Assembly: GCA_030950485.1 (NCBI GenBank)
Contig: JAUZRK010000004.1
Coordinates: 1-40,953 of the forward strand
Reading direction: 5' to 3'
Length of the DNA stretch: 40,953 bases
Source of the DNA: Candidatus Dojkabacteria bacterium
Lineage (GTDB): Bacteria > Patescibacteriota > Dojkabacteria > J137
Positions within the stretch are counted from its first letter, which is position 1. Each line of letters starts with the position of its first letter. The position numbers and the translations under genes are program-made. The notes below the pieces were generated by a model, which searched no databases, was not told the origin of the DNA, and worked only from the letters and a program-made list of their open reading frames with translations. This document shows positions 1-8,563 of this stretch, piece after piece.

Positions 1-37
1 TATAGAAATACGATATTTAATACTTACGTTTAAAATC

Positions 38-1000
38 ATGAAACGAATATTACTAACTGGTGGATCCGACTTTATAGGTTCTCATATTCTAAGATCTTTA
101 GTAAAAGAGGGGTATTTTGTTAGGGTTTTTGATGTTAAAGAGAATTCTGCAAATAAAAATATAAAAAACTATGAATATTTTGAAGGTGATATAACTTCAG
201 ATATTTCTATTAATCACGCATTAGAAAATATTGATATTGTATTACATTTAGCTGCTATAGTTTCTAGCTCTAGCTCAAAAACATACTTTAGAATTAACTC
301 AGAAGGTACTAATAAATTAGCAAGAGCATCTGAAGCACACAATATAGAAAGATTTGTTTTTATAAGTTCTATGTCTGCTGCAGGACCTTCAAAAGATAAT
401 AAAAATAATGAAACTAGCGAGTGTAAACCAGCAAATTATTATGGACAGTCAAAGCTAAAAGCTGAGGAGTATTTAAAAGAAACTTCTAATCTTGATTATG
501 TTATTTTAAGACCTTCTGCAGTTTATGGTCCTGGTGCTTACGATACAATTCCTTTATTTAAATTGATGGATGCTAATATCGATATTAATTTCTTGGGACA
601 TTCTCCAAAATTTAAAATGGTATATATAGATGATTTCGTAAGAGCTGTAATAACTGCAATCAAATCTGACAATGTATCTAAGAAAACATATTTCATTGCT
701 CATCCAGAGATAATTGATGACGTTAAGATTTCAAAAGTTCTTAAGTTGGCATTCGAAAAAAGATTTATGTTTCCTATTTTCGTTCCAAAGTTCTTAATAA
801 AGTTCCTTGGTTGTATGGGCAATTTATCTTCAAAAACACTTAAAATCAATCCTTTTATTAATAGTGATAAAGTAAAAGATCTTTTAGGAGATTGGGTATA
901 CTCTTCAAAAAGCTTTATTAATGATACTGACTTCCAATATAAAATTGGATATAAAGTTGGAATGAAAAGAACTGTAAGGTGGTATAAAGAAGATAGATAA
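38..1000 (+). CDS. NAD-dependent epimerase/dehydratase (extended SDR family)
   Basis: A 320-residue extended short-chain dehydrogenase/reductase, of the type that epimerises or dehydrates nucleotide sugars with bound NAD(P). The N-terminal Rossmann motif reads TGGSDFIG (usual form TGGxGFIG). HLAAIV follows at about residue 70, and the catalytic Tyr-Lys pair is in YYGQSKLKAEEY near 134, with ILRPSAVYGPG after it. Length is normal for the family. The ATG at 38 is right because the Rossmann beta strand starts at residue 3; no Shine-Dalgarno is visible. The substrate cannot be read from sequence, and 3-beta-HSD-like or UDP-sugar epimerase roles are both possible. The second Gly of the dinucleotide motif is Asp here, which is unusual. 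Confidence 0.85.
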   Translation: MKRILLTGGSDFIGSHILRSLVKEGYFVRVFDVKENSANKNIKNYEYFEGDITSDISINHALENIDIVLHLAAIVSSSSSKTYFRINSEGTNKLARASEAHNIERFVFISSMSAAGPSKDNKNNETSECKPANYYGQSKLKAEEYLKETSNLDYVILRPSAVYGPGAYDTIPLFKLMDANIDINFLGHSPKFKMVYIDDFVRAVITAIKSDNVSKKTYFIAHPEIIDDVKISKVLKLAFEKRFMFPIFVPKFLIKFLGCMGNLSSKTLKINPFINSDKVKDLLGDWVYSSKSFINDTDFQYKIGYKVGMKRTVRWYKEDR

Positions 1001-1141
1001 GACATACATTTCTTTTACCGCATTAAAGTTGCCTTCACATATGTTAATAATATGTAGTAATTAACTCAAAACTGCAATTATTAACTATACTCATGATATA
1101 TTATATAGCAAGGTACGTCTGGACAAGATTCAATATTAATT

Positions 1142-1788
1142 ATGACTGGTGAAGAAAGAGTTGATGCTATAATTGCGAATGCATTAATGACCTCCAACGT
1201 ATCCGATTTAAACTTAAACTCCAATTTTATAATCACAATGCCTGATGGAACTAGAGGCATTGATGGGAGTTCACTAGAAAACTATATTCAAAATTGCATT
1301 TATAAAATTACTCAAGAAATATGTACTGAAGATTTAGCAAACACTACCATAGATCACTTTGAGAAAGATACTATTAGGTTAATAAAACAAAATACAAATT
1401 TCCTGAATAGGAATAAATATACCAATCTTTTTGAAGAAGTGTTTACGCAAGTATTTACTCATGAATTAAGAACCGAAGTTAATTCTTTTTTATTGCGCCA
1501 AATTGATAGAGAAAATAGAGGAAGCTATACAGTTGACTTTATTATGTTTATGGATAGGGCCATTAAAAAACAGCTGAGTTTTCTATGCAGGCTGCGCTTA
1601 CTACAGCAGGAAATGAAGCAATAACTAATGGTAACTATAAGCTTGCTGAAGCACTTAAAATAAGAAATAGTTACAAAATACAAAACAGAGCTCATTACAA
1701 AACTGCTGAAAAGTATAAATCTATTATAATCGGATTTAGTAAAGCAGTTGAAATCGCTGGAACAACTGTTAGTGCTAGAGAGCATTAA
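1142..1788 (+). pseudogene. Unknown helical protein, frameshifted at an A6 run
   Basis: Two overlapping reading frames (1142-1624 and 1567-1788) form one protein if a single A is added to the A6 run at 1565-1570. The joined reading is ...MDRAIKKTAEFSMQAALTTAG..., about 215 residues. The family is not recognised. The protein is acidic to neutral, probably mostly helical, with no membrane segment or signal peptide. In the first frame, sequence after the run (LSFLCRLRLLQQEMKQ) looks unlike the rest, whereas the second frame resumes an alanine-rich helical pattern, which supports the junction. The defect could be a real mutation, a homopolymer sequencing error, or a site rescued by slippage. Two separate overlapping genes are less likely, because the second has no plausible start region. 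Confidence 0.6.
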
Positions 1789-2083
1789 AAATACAGCCTA
1801 GCGTACGAGGTCGGAACTTTCCTTACAAACCATCAATCGCATTTATTAGTAGATAATCTCAAGGTTTTATTGCGCATTTAAAAAATATGTAAAGAAATTT
1901 TTGATAGGCTGAGGTACGCTAGAAAGAACATTAACTAGAATAAATATAATGCGCTGTAATATGCTAGATTAAAACTATCAATTTCCCCATGCAAAAAAAT
2001 TTAATAGATTGCTGAACATAGAGTAGTAGTTTATCAAATAGATCTGTGTCTAAGTGACAGAAAACTTTGATTAAAGAATACAA
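1789..2083. other. Gene-free stretch with a 9-bp inverted repeat
   Basis: No convincing ORF is present. CTAGCGTAC at 1798-1806 is perfectly repeated in inverted form at 1914-1922, which would close a stem around about 107 nt. The interior has no obvious second long helix and no recognisable tmRNA, RNase P, SRP or 6S signature. It may be the footprint of a small mobile element or a structured RNA. The remainder (1925-2083) shows nothing recognisable. Confidence 0.3.
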
Positions 2084-2614
2084 TTATATACTTAGTTTTT
2101 CATAAGCAATCTCATGAATTCTTCCATATACCTGCCCATAATCATGCCAGGAATATTCACCTTCTATACCTTTATACCAGTTATCTTCTTTTAATTCATA
2201 AAATCTTGTATATAAGTCTTTTAGTCCATCTATGTCTAGCTTGGTAATACTTTTAATATCATCACCAGGTGTATATCTGTTTATTTTAAGCTGGTAAAAA
2301 TACAGATAGGTAATTACATCATAGACTGTGTTATTTCTATCTACTGCATGTATACTAATCTAATCCATTAACTCTAGATCACTCGTGCTTGCTATAATTC
2401 CTAGTTCTTCACTTAGTTCTCTTGCTGCTGAAGAAGCTTCCTCTTCACCTTCATCAATTCCTCCACCTAAAAATCTAGTAATTCCCTCTGGAAAAAAGTC
2501 TGGTTTATTTCCAAGTAAAAACTTACCATCTAGATCTTTACATACTATAAGTGTGTGTCTTTTTCTAAATAAATTTCCGTATGGTAATTGAATTTTTACT
2601 TTTATATCGCTCAT
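2084..2614 (-). pseudogene. NUDIX hydrolase with in-frame TAG
   Basis: The first 84 codons encode a NUDIX domain with a perfect box, GGGIDEGEEEASSAARELSEELGI (split here as GGGIDEGEEEAS and SAARELSEELGI), matching Gx5Ex7REUxEExGU. The frame then meets TAG at 2360-2362 and continues open for a further 92 codons (HAVDRNNTVYDVITYLYFYQ...), ending at TAA 2084-2086. Restored length is 176 residues, normal for a NUDIX protein hydrolysing nucleoside diphosphate-linked substrates. The stop lies after the catalytic box but before the C-terminal half of the fold, so an unrescued product would not fold properly. CAG to TAG is the simplest change. No suppressor tRNA is seen in the window. The substrate is unknown. 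Confidence 0.75.
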
Positions 2615-2672
2615 AGATAATTATTCTGATTTAATTCAGGATAAGTTATGAAATGCCATTATTAATAGTATA

Positions 2673-2746
2673 TACGCCTGGAGGGATTCGAACCCCCAAC
2701 CCCTGGTTCCGAAGACCAGTGCTCTATCCAGTTGAGCTACAGGCGC
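2673..2746 (-). tRNA. tRNA-Arg (anticodon UCG)
   Basis: A 74-nt cloverleaf reads on the minus strand. The acceptor stem is GCGCCTG with CAGGCGT (the first pair is G-U) followed by discriminator A. The D arm is TAGCTCAACTGGATAGAGC. The anticodon stem is CTGGT/ACCAG with loop CTTCGGA, giving anticodon UCG, and the T arm carries GGTTCGAATCC. CCA is not encoded. It reads CGA and probably other CGN codons. Confidence 0.95.
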
Positions 2747-2834
2747 TTATTTAGAATCTTCTAGCTATTATATCATCTTTTAAAATAAAAACACCTGGAG
2801 GTAATATATAAGCAAGATATAATTATAATAAATT

Positions 2835-3443
2835 CTAAATTAAATTTACCACTAGATATATTAAAAGAGAACCAGCTAAAGCTCCAATAAGAAAAACTAA
2901 CCCGTTTCTGTCTAATCCTGTATTTAAATTAGTCCCAGAGTTATTATCATATGCATTATAATCTTGGTCATTTGACTGTTGCTCATTAAATGCAGTCTGA
3001 TCTTGTTGAAATTGATTCTGATTTTGTTGATTACTAAAGTTCTGATCTAATTCTGTATTTGGAGAGTAAGCCTCCTGGTTTGGTCGAGAAACTACTTCTT
3101 GAGTATTCCCTATATTATTAACACTCGGTACATCATTTAAGGTTTGAGGCTGAATAATGGAATTTTGAGCTGTAGTAGTATTTGTATTAGGTCTTTGAGT
3201 ATTATCTATAACATTATTAACTACAGAATTTAATACATTTTTGTTTTCAACTACACCTACTTTTCCTTGAGTCTGAATAGGTTCTTGAATTGAATTTGAA
3301 GTATTATTTATAACCTGACTATTCTGTTGAGGCTGGGCGTTCTGTTGTTGCTGTGTTGGTTTAATAACATTTGCAGGAACCTTAAAATCTCCAAATTGTC
3401 TATTTGAGGCAAGTCCTTGTTTTGTTGGAACAGCATCAGACAT
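2835..3443 (-). CDS. Q/N-rich low-complexity protein with C-terminal membrane anchor
   Basis: A 202-residue protein of unknown family. Residues about 25-175 are dominated by Gln, Asn, Ser and Thr (runs such as QQQQNAQPQQNSQ and NQQNQNQFQQDQ), giving a prion-like disordered segment. A single hydrophobic helix near 180-201 (LVFLIGALAGSLLIYLVVNLI) ends exactly at the C terminus, so the protein is probably tail-anchored with the disordered part in the cytoplasm. The N terminus (MSDAVPTKQGLASNRQFGDF) is not a signal peptide. Composition is very unlike the neighbours, but the reading frame is clean. It may lie in one transcription unit with the unknown gene upstream of it (3501-3944). Function unknown. 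Confidence 0.75.
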   Translation of the reverse strand: MSDAVPTKQGLASNRQFGDFKVPANVIKPTQQQQNAQPQQNSQVINNTSNSIQEPIQTQGKVGVVENKNVLNSVVNNVIDNTQRPNTNTTTAQNSIIQPQTLNDVPSVNNIGNTQEVVSRPNQEAYSPNTELDQNFSNQQNQNQFQQDQTAFNEQQSNDQDYNAYDNNSGTNLNTGLDRNGLVFLIGALAGSLLIYLVVNLI

Positions 3444-3500
3444 AAAAAAAAACTAACTATACTTACTATAGAAAGTTTTAAGTTAAATTGCAATTAAATG

Positions 3501-3944
3501 CTAGGATTCTTTTAAAGTCCAACTTGAGTGAGCATCAACAGATCTTCGTTTATCAACTAAATTAGTAAAATCTAACCTATTATTTTGATCTAGAGAATTT
3601 ATTAAACCAATAATCTCATTTCTATCGTAGAATCTAACAACTTTTATTTCCATCGTAGCTTCTTCCATAGCGTCACTAACATTCATAGGTTTAGTATTTA
3701 TTGGCTTAATATTTCTTACTCGCTCTAACTGATCGATTATTAAAGCCTTATTGAAAGCTGCAGAACTACTTTTAGATTGTAAAGTTATTGCAATTACTCT
3801 TTCATCTACTTCACCTCTCCTATTTCTAACCTCTACAAAAACTCCATTTTTGTCTTTCTGTAAAAGAATAGCTAGATCAGAGTCAGGTAATTCCTTTCTA
3901 TCATCAGCTCGATGTAAATCAAAATCAGCTGGATCTTTTGGCAT
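3501..3944 (-). CDS. Hypothetical soluble protein
   Basis: A 147-residue charged soluble protein, not recognised. It starts MPKDPADFDLHRADDRKELPDSD at ATG 3944. The first half contains beta-rich segments (LAILLQKDKNGVFVEVRNRRGE, VIAITLQS) and the second half is helical with a Met-rich stretch (MNVSDAMEEATMEIKVV). No signal peptide, membrane helix or nucleotide-binding motif is visible. It lies 57 bp upstream of the Q/N-rich gene on the same strand and may share its transcript. No Shine-Dalgarno is present. The frame is intact and codon use matches the neighbours, so it is likely a real lineage-specific gene. Confidence 0.65.
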   Translation of the reverse strand: MPKDPADFDLHRADDRKELPDSDLAILLQKDKNGVFVEVRNRRGEVDERVIAITLQSKSSSAAFNKALIIDQLERVRNIKPINTKPMNVSDAMEEATMEIKVVRFYDRNEIIGLINSLDQNNRLDFTNLVDKRRSVDAHSSWTLKES

Positions 3945-4007
3945 AATTTAAAAGAGTAAAATATAAAATACTTTGAATTCTAAACTTATTAGTCTAAGTA
4001 TTTTAAT

Positions 4008-5704
4008 TTATACATATTTTTTAATTAGTAAACTGGATTTATAAGTGAAAATGAACTCAATTTCTTCAGCTTCTAGTTCTTTTCTATTTAATGATCCACT
4101 TATTAAATCATCTAAACTTACAAATTTATATAAATCAGCTTCGATTTCAGATTTCTTAAACTCTTCTTTAATAAGTTCTCTTAATTTAGTTATATATTTT
4201 ACTGTCAGAACTCTAGTAAGTTCACGTATATAATTAAGGTATTGAGCTTTTTCAATACGGTTTAATAATACTTTCCTTTTAGCTTTACTAACTCCATTTA
4301 ACCATTTATTAACTATCTCATTTTTTGAATCATCTGATTTTACATTATATATAAAAGCCGATTCATCAGTTATATTAATGCTATTACCTAAAAGGTTAAG
4401 TTCTTCATATTCAGCCTTATGAGATTTAAAAGATCTAGCTACAGTGGATGATAAGATTTCAACTAAGGATATTTCATCCCTCTGGATAATTTTCTGTAAA
4501 GAAGACATTTCTCTTCTAGCTAGGAAATTTACTCTAAATACTAGCTCATACTTTTCTAAAAAGATTCGCAAAAAGCCTTCTAAATCAACAATCGCACTAA
4601 ATTCCAAATTTAAATCATTTATAAGGTCACGCTCAATGCTTTTCAAACTATTTTTTGAAACCTTTATAAAGGTTAATTTAATACTATTAAATATACTTAG
4701 ACCTATATTTTTCAGATTTAAGCTAGAAAAGTTTCTAATGCTTAAAGTATGATAATCATAATTTGAAGCTGGCAGAATGCCTTTTAGTTCTTTTGATTTA
4801 TCGACATAAATTTGATTACCAATAATTTTAATAAAATTAGTAGATTTGTATCTAATTCCAAAACCTTTGTATGTGCTAGAGATTGGTCCATCGTCTTTAT
4901 ACAAGTATTCTAAAAAAGAGATCATAAAGGGGTATGCTTTAGGTATAACTTCAGAGATTTCAGTTCTTTCAAAGTAGAAATCATAATCTTTAGGTAAGTT
5001 GTCATCTAAAAAATAAAAGCTATTAAAATTATCTTCAGAAAGAGTAGTTATAGCTCTAGTTTGCACTAAGTATAGTTCATTATTTTTAACAACCCATTCC
5101 ATATCTTGAGGATGCCTGTATAGATCATCAATCTTATAACAAGTATCAATTAATTCTTTAAATATAGGATCTAAGTTTAGTAAACCATATGTATTTCTAT
5201 ATACTTTCAGAACTTCTGGTTTAATTTTCCCAGAAACTAATATCTCATTTGAACCGTTAACAGATTCAATAATCATTTCTCTTCCACCATTTGGATTACG
5301 AGTAAATGTTACACCAGAGAAATCTGCATCAATATACTCTTGTATAATTATGGAGAACTTACTAAGATCACCTGCTAAAAAACCTCAGCATGATGTATTA
5401 TCTTTTCCATATCCTTTGAAAAGTTAAAAGCGTTACTAACCTTACTTTTAAATTGACCAGCATAAGATTAGGAGCTAGAGTCCTCTATTAACGCGCTAGA
5501 TCTAATAATAAATTTAGAATCTCGAAATATCTTAGATATCTCAGAAGAAGTTATATGCTTATATTCTCCCGAAGCAATTTGGTCATTTGTAATGAAATAT
5601 GTATTAGGGATGTTAAAACCAGCATCAGCTAGGAAAGCTAAATTAATAGTCTTTGGTCCTACATTACTAATAAAACTTTCAATTTTACTTAATCCTCTTA
5701 TCAT
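4008..5704 (-). pseudogene. PEP-synthase/PPDK N-domain-like protein, broken
   Basis: The N-terminal piece has FIIRSSALIEDSSS, and sequence just past the stop reads SYAGQFKSKVSNAF. Together these match the ATP-grasp signature RSSAxxEDxxxxSFAGxxxS of pyruvate phosphate dikinase and PEP synthase. The part after 5276 contains FSGVTFTRNPNGGRE and ends the domain with EWVVKNNELYLVQTRAITT. Two lesions separate the parts: TAA at 5468-5470 inside the signature, and a frameshift at the A6 run 5377-5382 (T6 in the gene), where one extra T restores EVFLAGDLSKFSIIIQEYIDADF. Restored length is about 566 residues. After the ATP-grasp domain comes a long helical region, and the phosphohistidine swivel domain is absent, so even the intact ancestor was not a classical PEP synthase. 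It begins one base after the small membrane gene stops. Confidence 0.75.
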
Positions 5705-6006
5705 TTAACTTAAAACCGCTGATTCATTTATAAAGTATGCAATTAAAAATGAAATAACTAAAATTAAGATCAAAGGAATACTCCACTTTGGAATATAAAA
5801 TTTTTCTGAAAATATTTTTAGATATTGATAAATACTTGCTACAAATGTTGATATAGCTGTAAAGGTTACAGCAAAAATAAAACCTAGTTGAGAACCTACC
5901 GAAGCAATAATATCAGGCCGTATTAAAGCTTTAGTAGGAACTATAAAGCTTATATTATAACAATGAAAAAATAGATAACTAAAAACAGTTTTTGAAATTT
6001 ATTCAT
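5705..6006 (-). pseudogene. Small multi-pass membrane protein, frameshifted
   Basis: ATG at 6006 overlaps the TAA of the upstream gene (TAATG), which suggests translational coupling. The frame reads MNKFQKLFLVIYFF and runs into TAA. Adding one T to the T6 run (A6 on the plus strand, 5966-5971) opens the frame to ...SFIVPTKALIRPDIIASVGSQLG... and on to TAA at 5705-5707, about 100 residues. Three hydrophobic segments are visible: residues 5-24, GFIFAVTFTAISTFVASIY, and SIPLILILVISFLIAYFI. The family is unknown. The stop abuts the ATG of the PEP-synthase-like gene, so three genes appear to form one coupled unit. Confidence 0.6.
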
Positions 6007-7052
6007 TATTTACCAATTAATTGATATAAGAAATGTCCTGATATATTTCTAGTACCTCTAGAGTCAGTTACTGTACCGATAACAGTTCCATCAGCATTTT
6101 TATTATTTATGTACTCATGAGCCTCTAATTCAATAACAGTATTATAAATGTCAGGAATCTCAATTACCCATTTACTCGGCTTTCCTTCATCCATTTCAAA
6201 ATCAATGATGTTTGCATCAAAAGCTTTTTTAACATAACCTTCCGCACCATCTTTATAAATTATCCACCTATGTGTTTTATAAGGAAGGTCTTTATTTTCA
6301 ACATCAGTTATATCTAGGTGATAAAAGTTTTCCTCTTCATCCCAGAGTGTAATACTATGAGTTTCACTATTTAATTCATCTCTCCCTTTAAAGATAAGTG
6401 ATTTTGAATAATCGCTAGAGATAATCTGATCAGCAACAGCAAAAACCTCAAATTTGTCTCCATCTACACTAACCTCAGCATCTCCTTCACTTACAGATCT
6501 TATATAATCATTCTTATTTTTAACTATAAAATCTCCATTTAGATTTTCAATATCGATTTCTACATCAGTACCATCAACATCTAAAGTAATCTGGAAGCTC
6601 TCCCGAGTAGATAGGTCAGAAAAATCTTCGTTTATATATTCTTTTATATATCCATTTGGTAGAACGTAACTCTCTTTTTCATTTTCTGAAGTCCAAAGTG
6701 TTCGAGTTTTTCCGTTATAAGAATATAAAAGTGTAGAGTACTGATGATATTGATCCTTTGCTAGTTGTTTCCTTACAACATACATTACAAGATAAAAGTT
6801 CTCTCCTTTGCTATCTTTTCCATGCAAAACAACTCTGTCATAAAGATAATTTCTTAAATAGGAATTTATTTCATCCTCAGTAAAATCATCACAATTTATA
6901 ACTTCTTTATCACATAAATCTAATTTAACATCACCGTAATATTCCTTACTATTAGATTCATTTGGGAAATAATAACGACCAGTGACAAACCCTACAAGCG
7001 AGCTCCAGACAATTGTATTTATAATTAACAAAAGGAGTATTGATTTTTTCAA
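6006..7052 (-). CDS. Signal-anchored extracytoplasmic protein, weakly lipocalin/AttH-like C terminus
   Basis: A 348-residue protein starting at TTG 7052 (MKKSILLLLIINTIVW). It has one N-terminal hydrophobic segment (residues 4-25) that would act as signal anchor or signal peptide; no lipobox is seen. The rest is acidic and beta-rich with many Asp/Glu/Asn, typical of an exported domain. The C-terminal pattern GTVIGTVTDSRGTRNISGHFLYQLIGK (written here in two parts: GTVIGTVTDSRGTR, NISGHFLYQLIGK) resembles the closing strands of AttH/CrtC-like lipocalin hydrolases, but this is a weak resemblance. It is the first gene of a coupled set with the small membrane protein and the PEP-synthase-like protein. 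Confidence 0.7.
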   Translation of the reverse strand: MKKSILLLLIINTIVWSSLVGFVTGRYYFPNESNSKEYYGDVKLDLCDKEVINCDDFTEDEINSYLRNYLYDRVVLHGKDSKGENFYLVMYVVRKQLAKDQYHQYSTLLYSYNGKTRTLWTSENEKESYVLPNGYIKEYINEDFSDLSTRESFQITLDVDGTDVEIDIENLNGDFIVKNKNDYIRSVSEGDAEVSVDGDKFEVFAVADQIISSDYSKSLIFKGRDELNSETHSITLWDEEENFYHLDITDVENKDLPYKTHRWIIYKDGAEGYVKKAFDANIIDFEMDEGKPSKWVIEIPDIYNTVIELEAHEYINNKNADGTVIGTVTDSRGTRNISGHFLYQLIGK

Positions 7053-7086
7053 TTTATATTTATAACTTATAATATCTTATCAAAAA

Positions 7087-7132
7087 ATGTAGTAAGTCGA
7101 TATACAAACACTGCCTTCTCGACTTACTACAT
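7087..7132 (-). terminator. Intrinsic terminator, 14-bp perfect stem
   Basis: ATGTAGTAAGTCGA (7087-7100) and TCGACTTACTACAT (7119-7132) form a perfect 14-bp stem with an 18-nt loop. On the minus strand the stem is followed directly by six T residues, so it terminates the 7176-7596 transcript before the 6006-7052 gene. Confidence 0.85.
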
Positions 7133-7175
7133 ATAATAAGACTAACTAAGTTACAAATGAGGACAAAACAATTGC

Positions 7176-7596
7176 TTAAGCTTCACCATCTTCATCAAAA
7201 TCAAAAAAAGGAATCATTTGAGTCTGATCTAGCTCATCATAAGGTTCGCTAAGAAAGAATGAACTATTATAATAATTATTTTTATTTCTTCCGGCAGTAT
7301 CTAATGCAGCATTTACAATTGTTCTTGAAAATAAAATGACGTTTCTATCATGTCTTGTCTTTGGTTTATCATCATCAGCTACATAGTTAATAGCTAAAAA
7401 ATTTTCTTGAGGTACTCTCCCTTCAGATGTTGCTTTAGAAGTTAAATAAATGACTGCTGGATCATCACGCCGGTCTTTCACTATCCAGCAATGTAACAAA
7501 ATTACTATCAATAGTTACAAATTTTAGATCTGGGTTAGTATCCAAATAATCAGCCATCTCTTCTGGAGATTCTACTATTACTTGTTGTTCGCTCAT
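7176..7596 (-). pseudogene. Hypothetical protein, frameshifted
   Basis: The natural ATG is at 7596 (MSEQQVIVESPEEMADYLDTN...). That frame ends at TGA TGA near 7466, while the downstream frame (DDPAVIYLTSKATSEG...) runs to 7176. Removing one C from the GGCC-type run at 7468-7473 gives DSERRRDDPAV and a protein of about 139 residues. No family is recognised. It is acidic, soluble and ends in a strongly acidic tail (FFDFDEDGEA). It is followed by a strong terminator and is divergent from the HTH-NUDIX gene at 7800. Unlike most lesions here, this one needs a base removed rather than added. Confidence 0.6.
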
Positions 7597-7676
7597 TTGT
7601 TAATGATAAAAATTATAGTTTGGGTCCTAATTTTATGAGAATGATTTATTTAATTGTTAATCAAACCAAAATCATA

Positions 7677-7688
7677 ACGTTATAACGT
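7677..7688. promoter_or_regulatory. 12-bp palindrome in divergent intergenic region
   Basis: ACGTTATAACGT is a perfect palindrome between the divergent genes starting at 7596 (minus) and 7800 (plus). It is a candidate operator for one of them. No regulator has been matched to it. Confidence 0.4.
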
Positions 7689-7747
7689 CAGATTTAATTA
7701 GTGCTATTACAAATGTTATTATTAACAATTAGAATTAAAAAAACAGC

Positions 7748-7785
7748 AAGTCAATATAATTTACATAAAAACAAAAGTCAATATA
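7748..7785 (+). promoter_or_regulatory. Paired 11-bp direct repeats before the HTH-NUDIX gene
   Basis: AAGTCAATATA occurs at 7748-7758 and again at 7775-7785, 27 bp apart, ending 14 bp before the ATG at 7800. The second copy merges into TATACACT, a possible -10 element with a very short leader. The placement suits autoregulation by the winged-helix protein it precedes. The same motif was not seen upstream of the paralogue at 19612. Confidence 0.45.
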
Positions 7786-7799
7786 CACTCTTTTAACAT

Positions 7800-8492
7800 A
7801 TGGATTATCACTATATTCAGCTAGAATTAATTAAATATATATCTTTAAAGCCAGGAAGTATTTTCTCTGATCTTAAATTTCTTGATATCCCATCTAACCA
7901 AACTGCCTACCACATTAAGGAATTAATTAAGCAGAAAATACTTCTTAAAGAGAACGAAAAATACTTTTTATCAAAAGAAGGTAAAAGATTAGCAAATATA
8001 ATAGATATGTGGTCTAGAGCACCTAAGAAAAATATTGAGCCTAAATTAAGCATTAAGTGTCATGTATTCAAAGGAAGTAATATGGAATCAGAAATGGTTG
8101 TAGTTCAAAGGAAGAAAGAACCATATTATGGCTTTCATGGTGTCATGGCTAGTTCTGTAAAATATGAAAAGACATTACTGCAAAACGTAACAGAAGAGCT
8201 TCCAAAAAAACTAGGTTTAATTTCAAAAGATATAAGTTATTTAGGCGTTGCTAATGTAATAAATAAAATAAATGAAGAAGTTGTAGATTCTAAAATATTT
8301 CATTTATTCGTAGTTTTCAATGCAACTGGTAGTTTAATTTCTCCAGAAGGATACAATAATTTTTGGTTAAAACCTGAAGAATTCTTAAAGATCGACAAAA
8401 TACATTACGGACAAAGAGAAATATTTCAAAAAGTTATTTCAGGAAATAAAAATATTTATATTGAATCTGTAAACAACATAGACTCGTTATAA
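7800..8492 (+). CDS. Winged-helix protein with degenerate NUDIX domain
   Basis: A 230-residue protein. Residues 1-70 form a winged helix (QTAYHIKELIKQKILLKENEKYFLSKEGKRLANII). Residues 85-210 have a NUDIX-like fold, with VVVQRKKEPYYGFHGV corresponding to the strand before the NUDIX box. The box itself has decayed to VKYEKTLLQNVTEELPKKLGL, and the catalytic REUxEE glutamates are mostly lost. It is a paralogue of the protein at 18899-19612, which keeps an intact box; both begin with HYIQ and share the HTH layout. The likely role is a transcription regulator that senses a nucleotide without hydrolysing it (inference). It heads the house-cleaning row 8564-10003. Confidence 0.75.
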   Translation: MDYHYIQLELIKYISLKPGSIFSDLKFLDIPSNQTAYHIKELIKQKILLKENEKYFLSKEGKRLANIIDMWSRAPKKNIEPKLSIKCHVFKGSNMESEMVVVQRKKEPYYGFHGVMASSVKYEKTLLQNVTEELPKKLGLISKDISYLGVANVINKINEEVVDSKIFHLFVVFNATGSLISPEGYNNFWLKPEEFLKIDKIHYGQREIFQKVISGNKNIYIESVNNIDSL

Positions 8493-8496
8493 AACT

Positions 8497-8514
8497 ACTC
8501 AAATCTATTTGAGT
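8497..8514 (+). terminator. Weak hairpin after the HTH-NUDIX gene
   Basis: ACTCAAATCTATTTGAGT lies 5 bp after the stop codon and folds into a short AT-rich stem. There is no strong T tract, so it may only attenuate transcription into the DNPH1-like gene. Confidence 0.3.
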
Positions 8515-8563
8515 GACTAAATATATTTAATAGCCTAAAATCTCAGTAATTAAAAATTCTAAA

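Noticed and set aside
1565-1571. Programmed -1 frameshift at T AAA AAA in the 1142-1788 gene
   Set aside because: The P-site codon would shift onto TAA, a poor re-pairing, and no stimulatory structure is evident. Similar run-length lesions in eight other places make a common mutational, sequencing or slippage cause more likely.
1793-1925. tmRNA, RNase P, SRP or 6S RNA in the gene-free stretch
   Set aside because: None of the conserved signature sequences of these RNAs is present, and the stretch is too short for tmRNA or RNase P.
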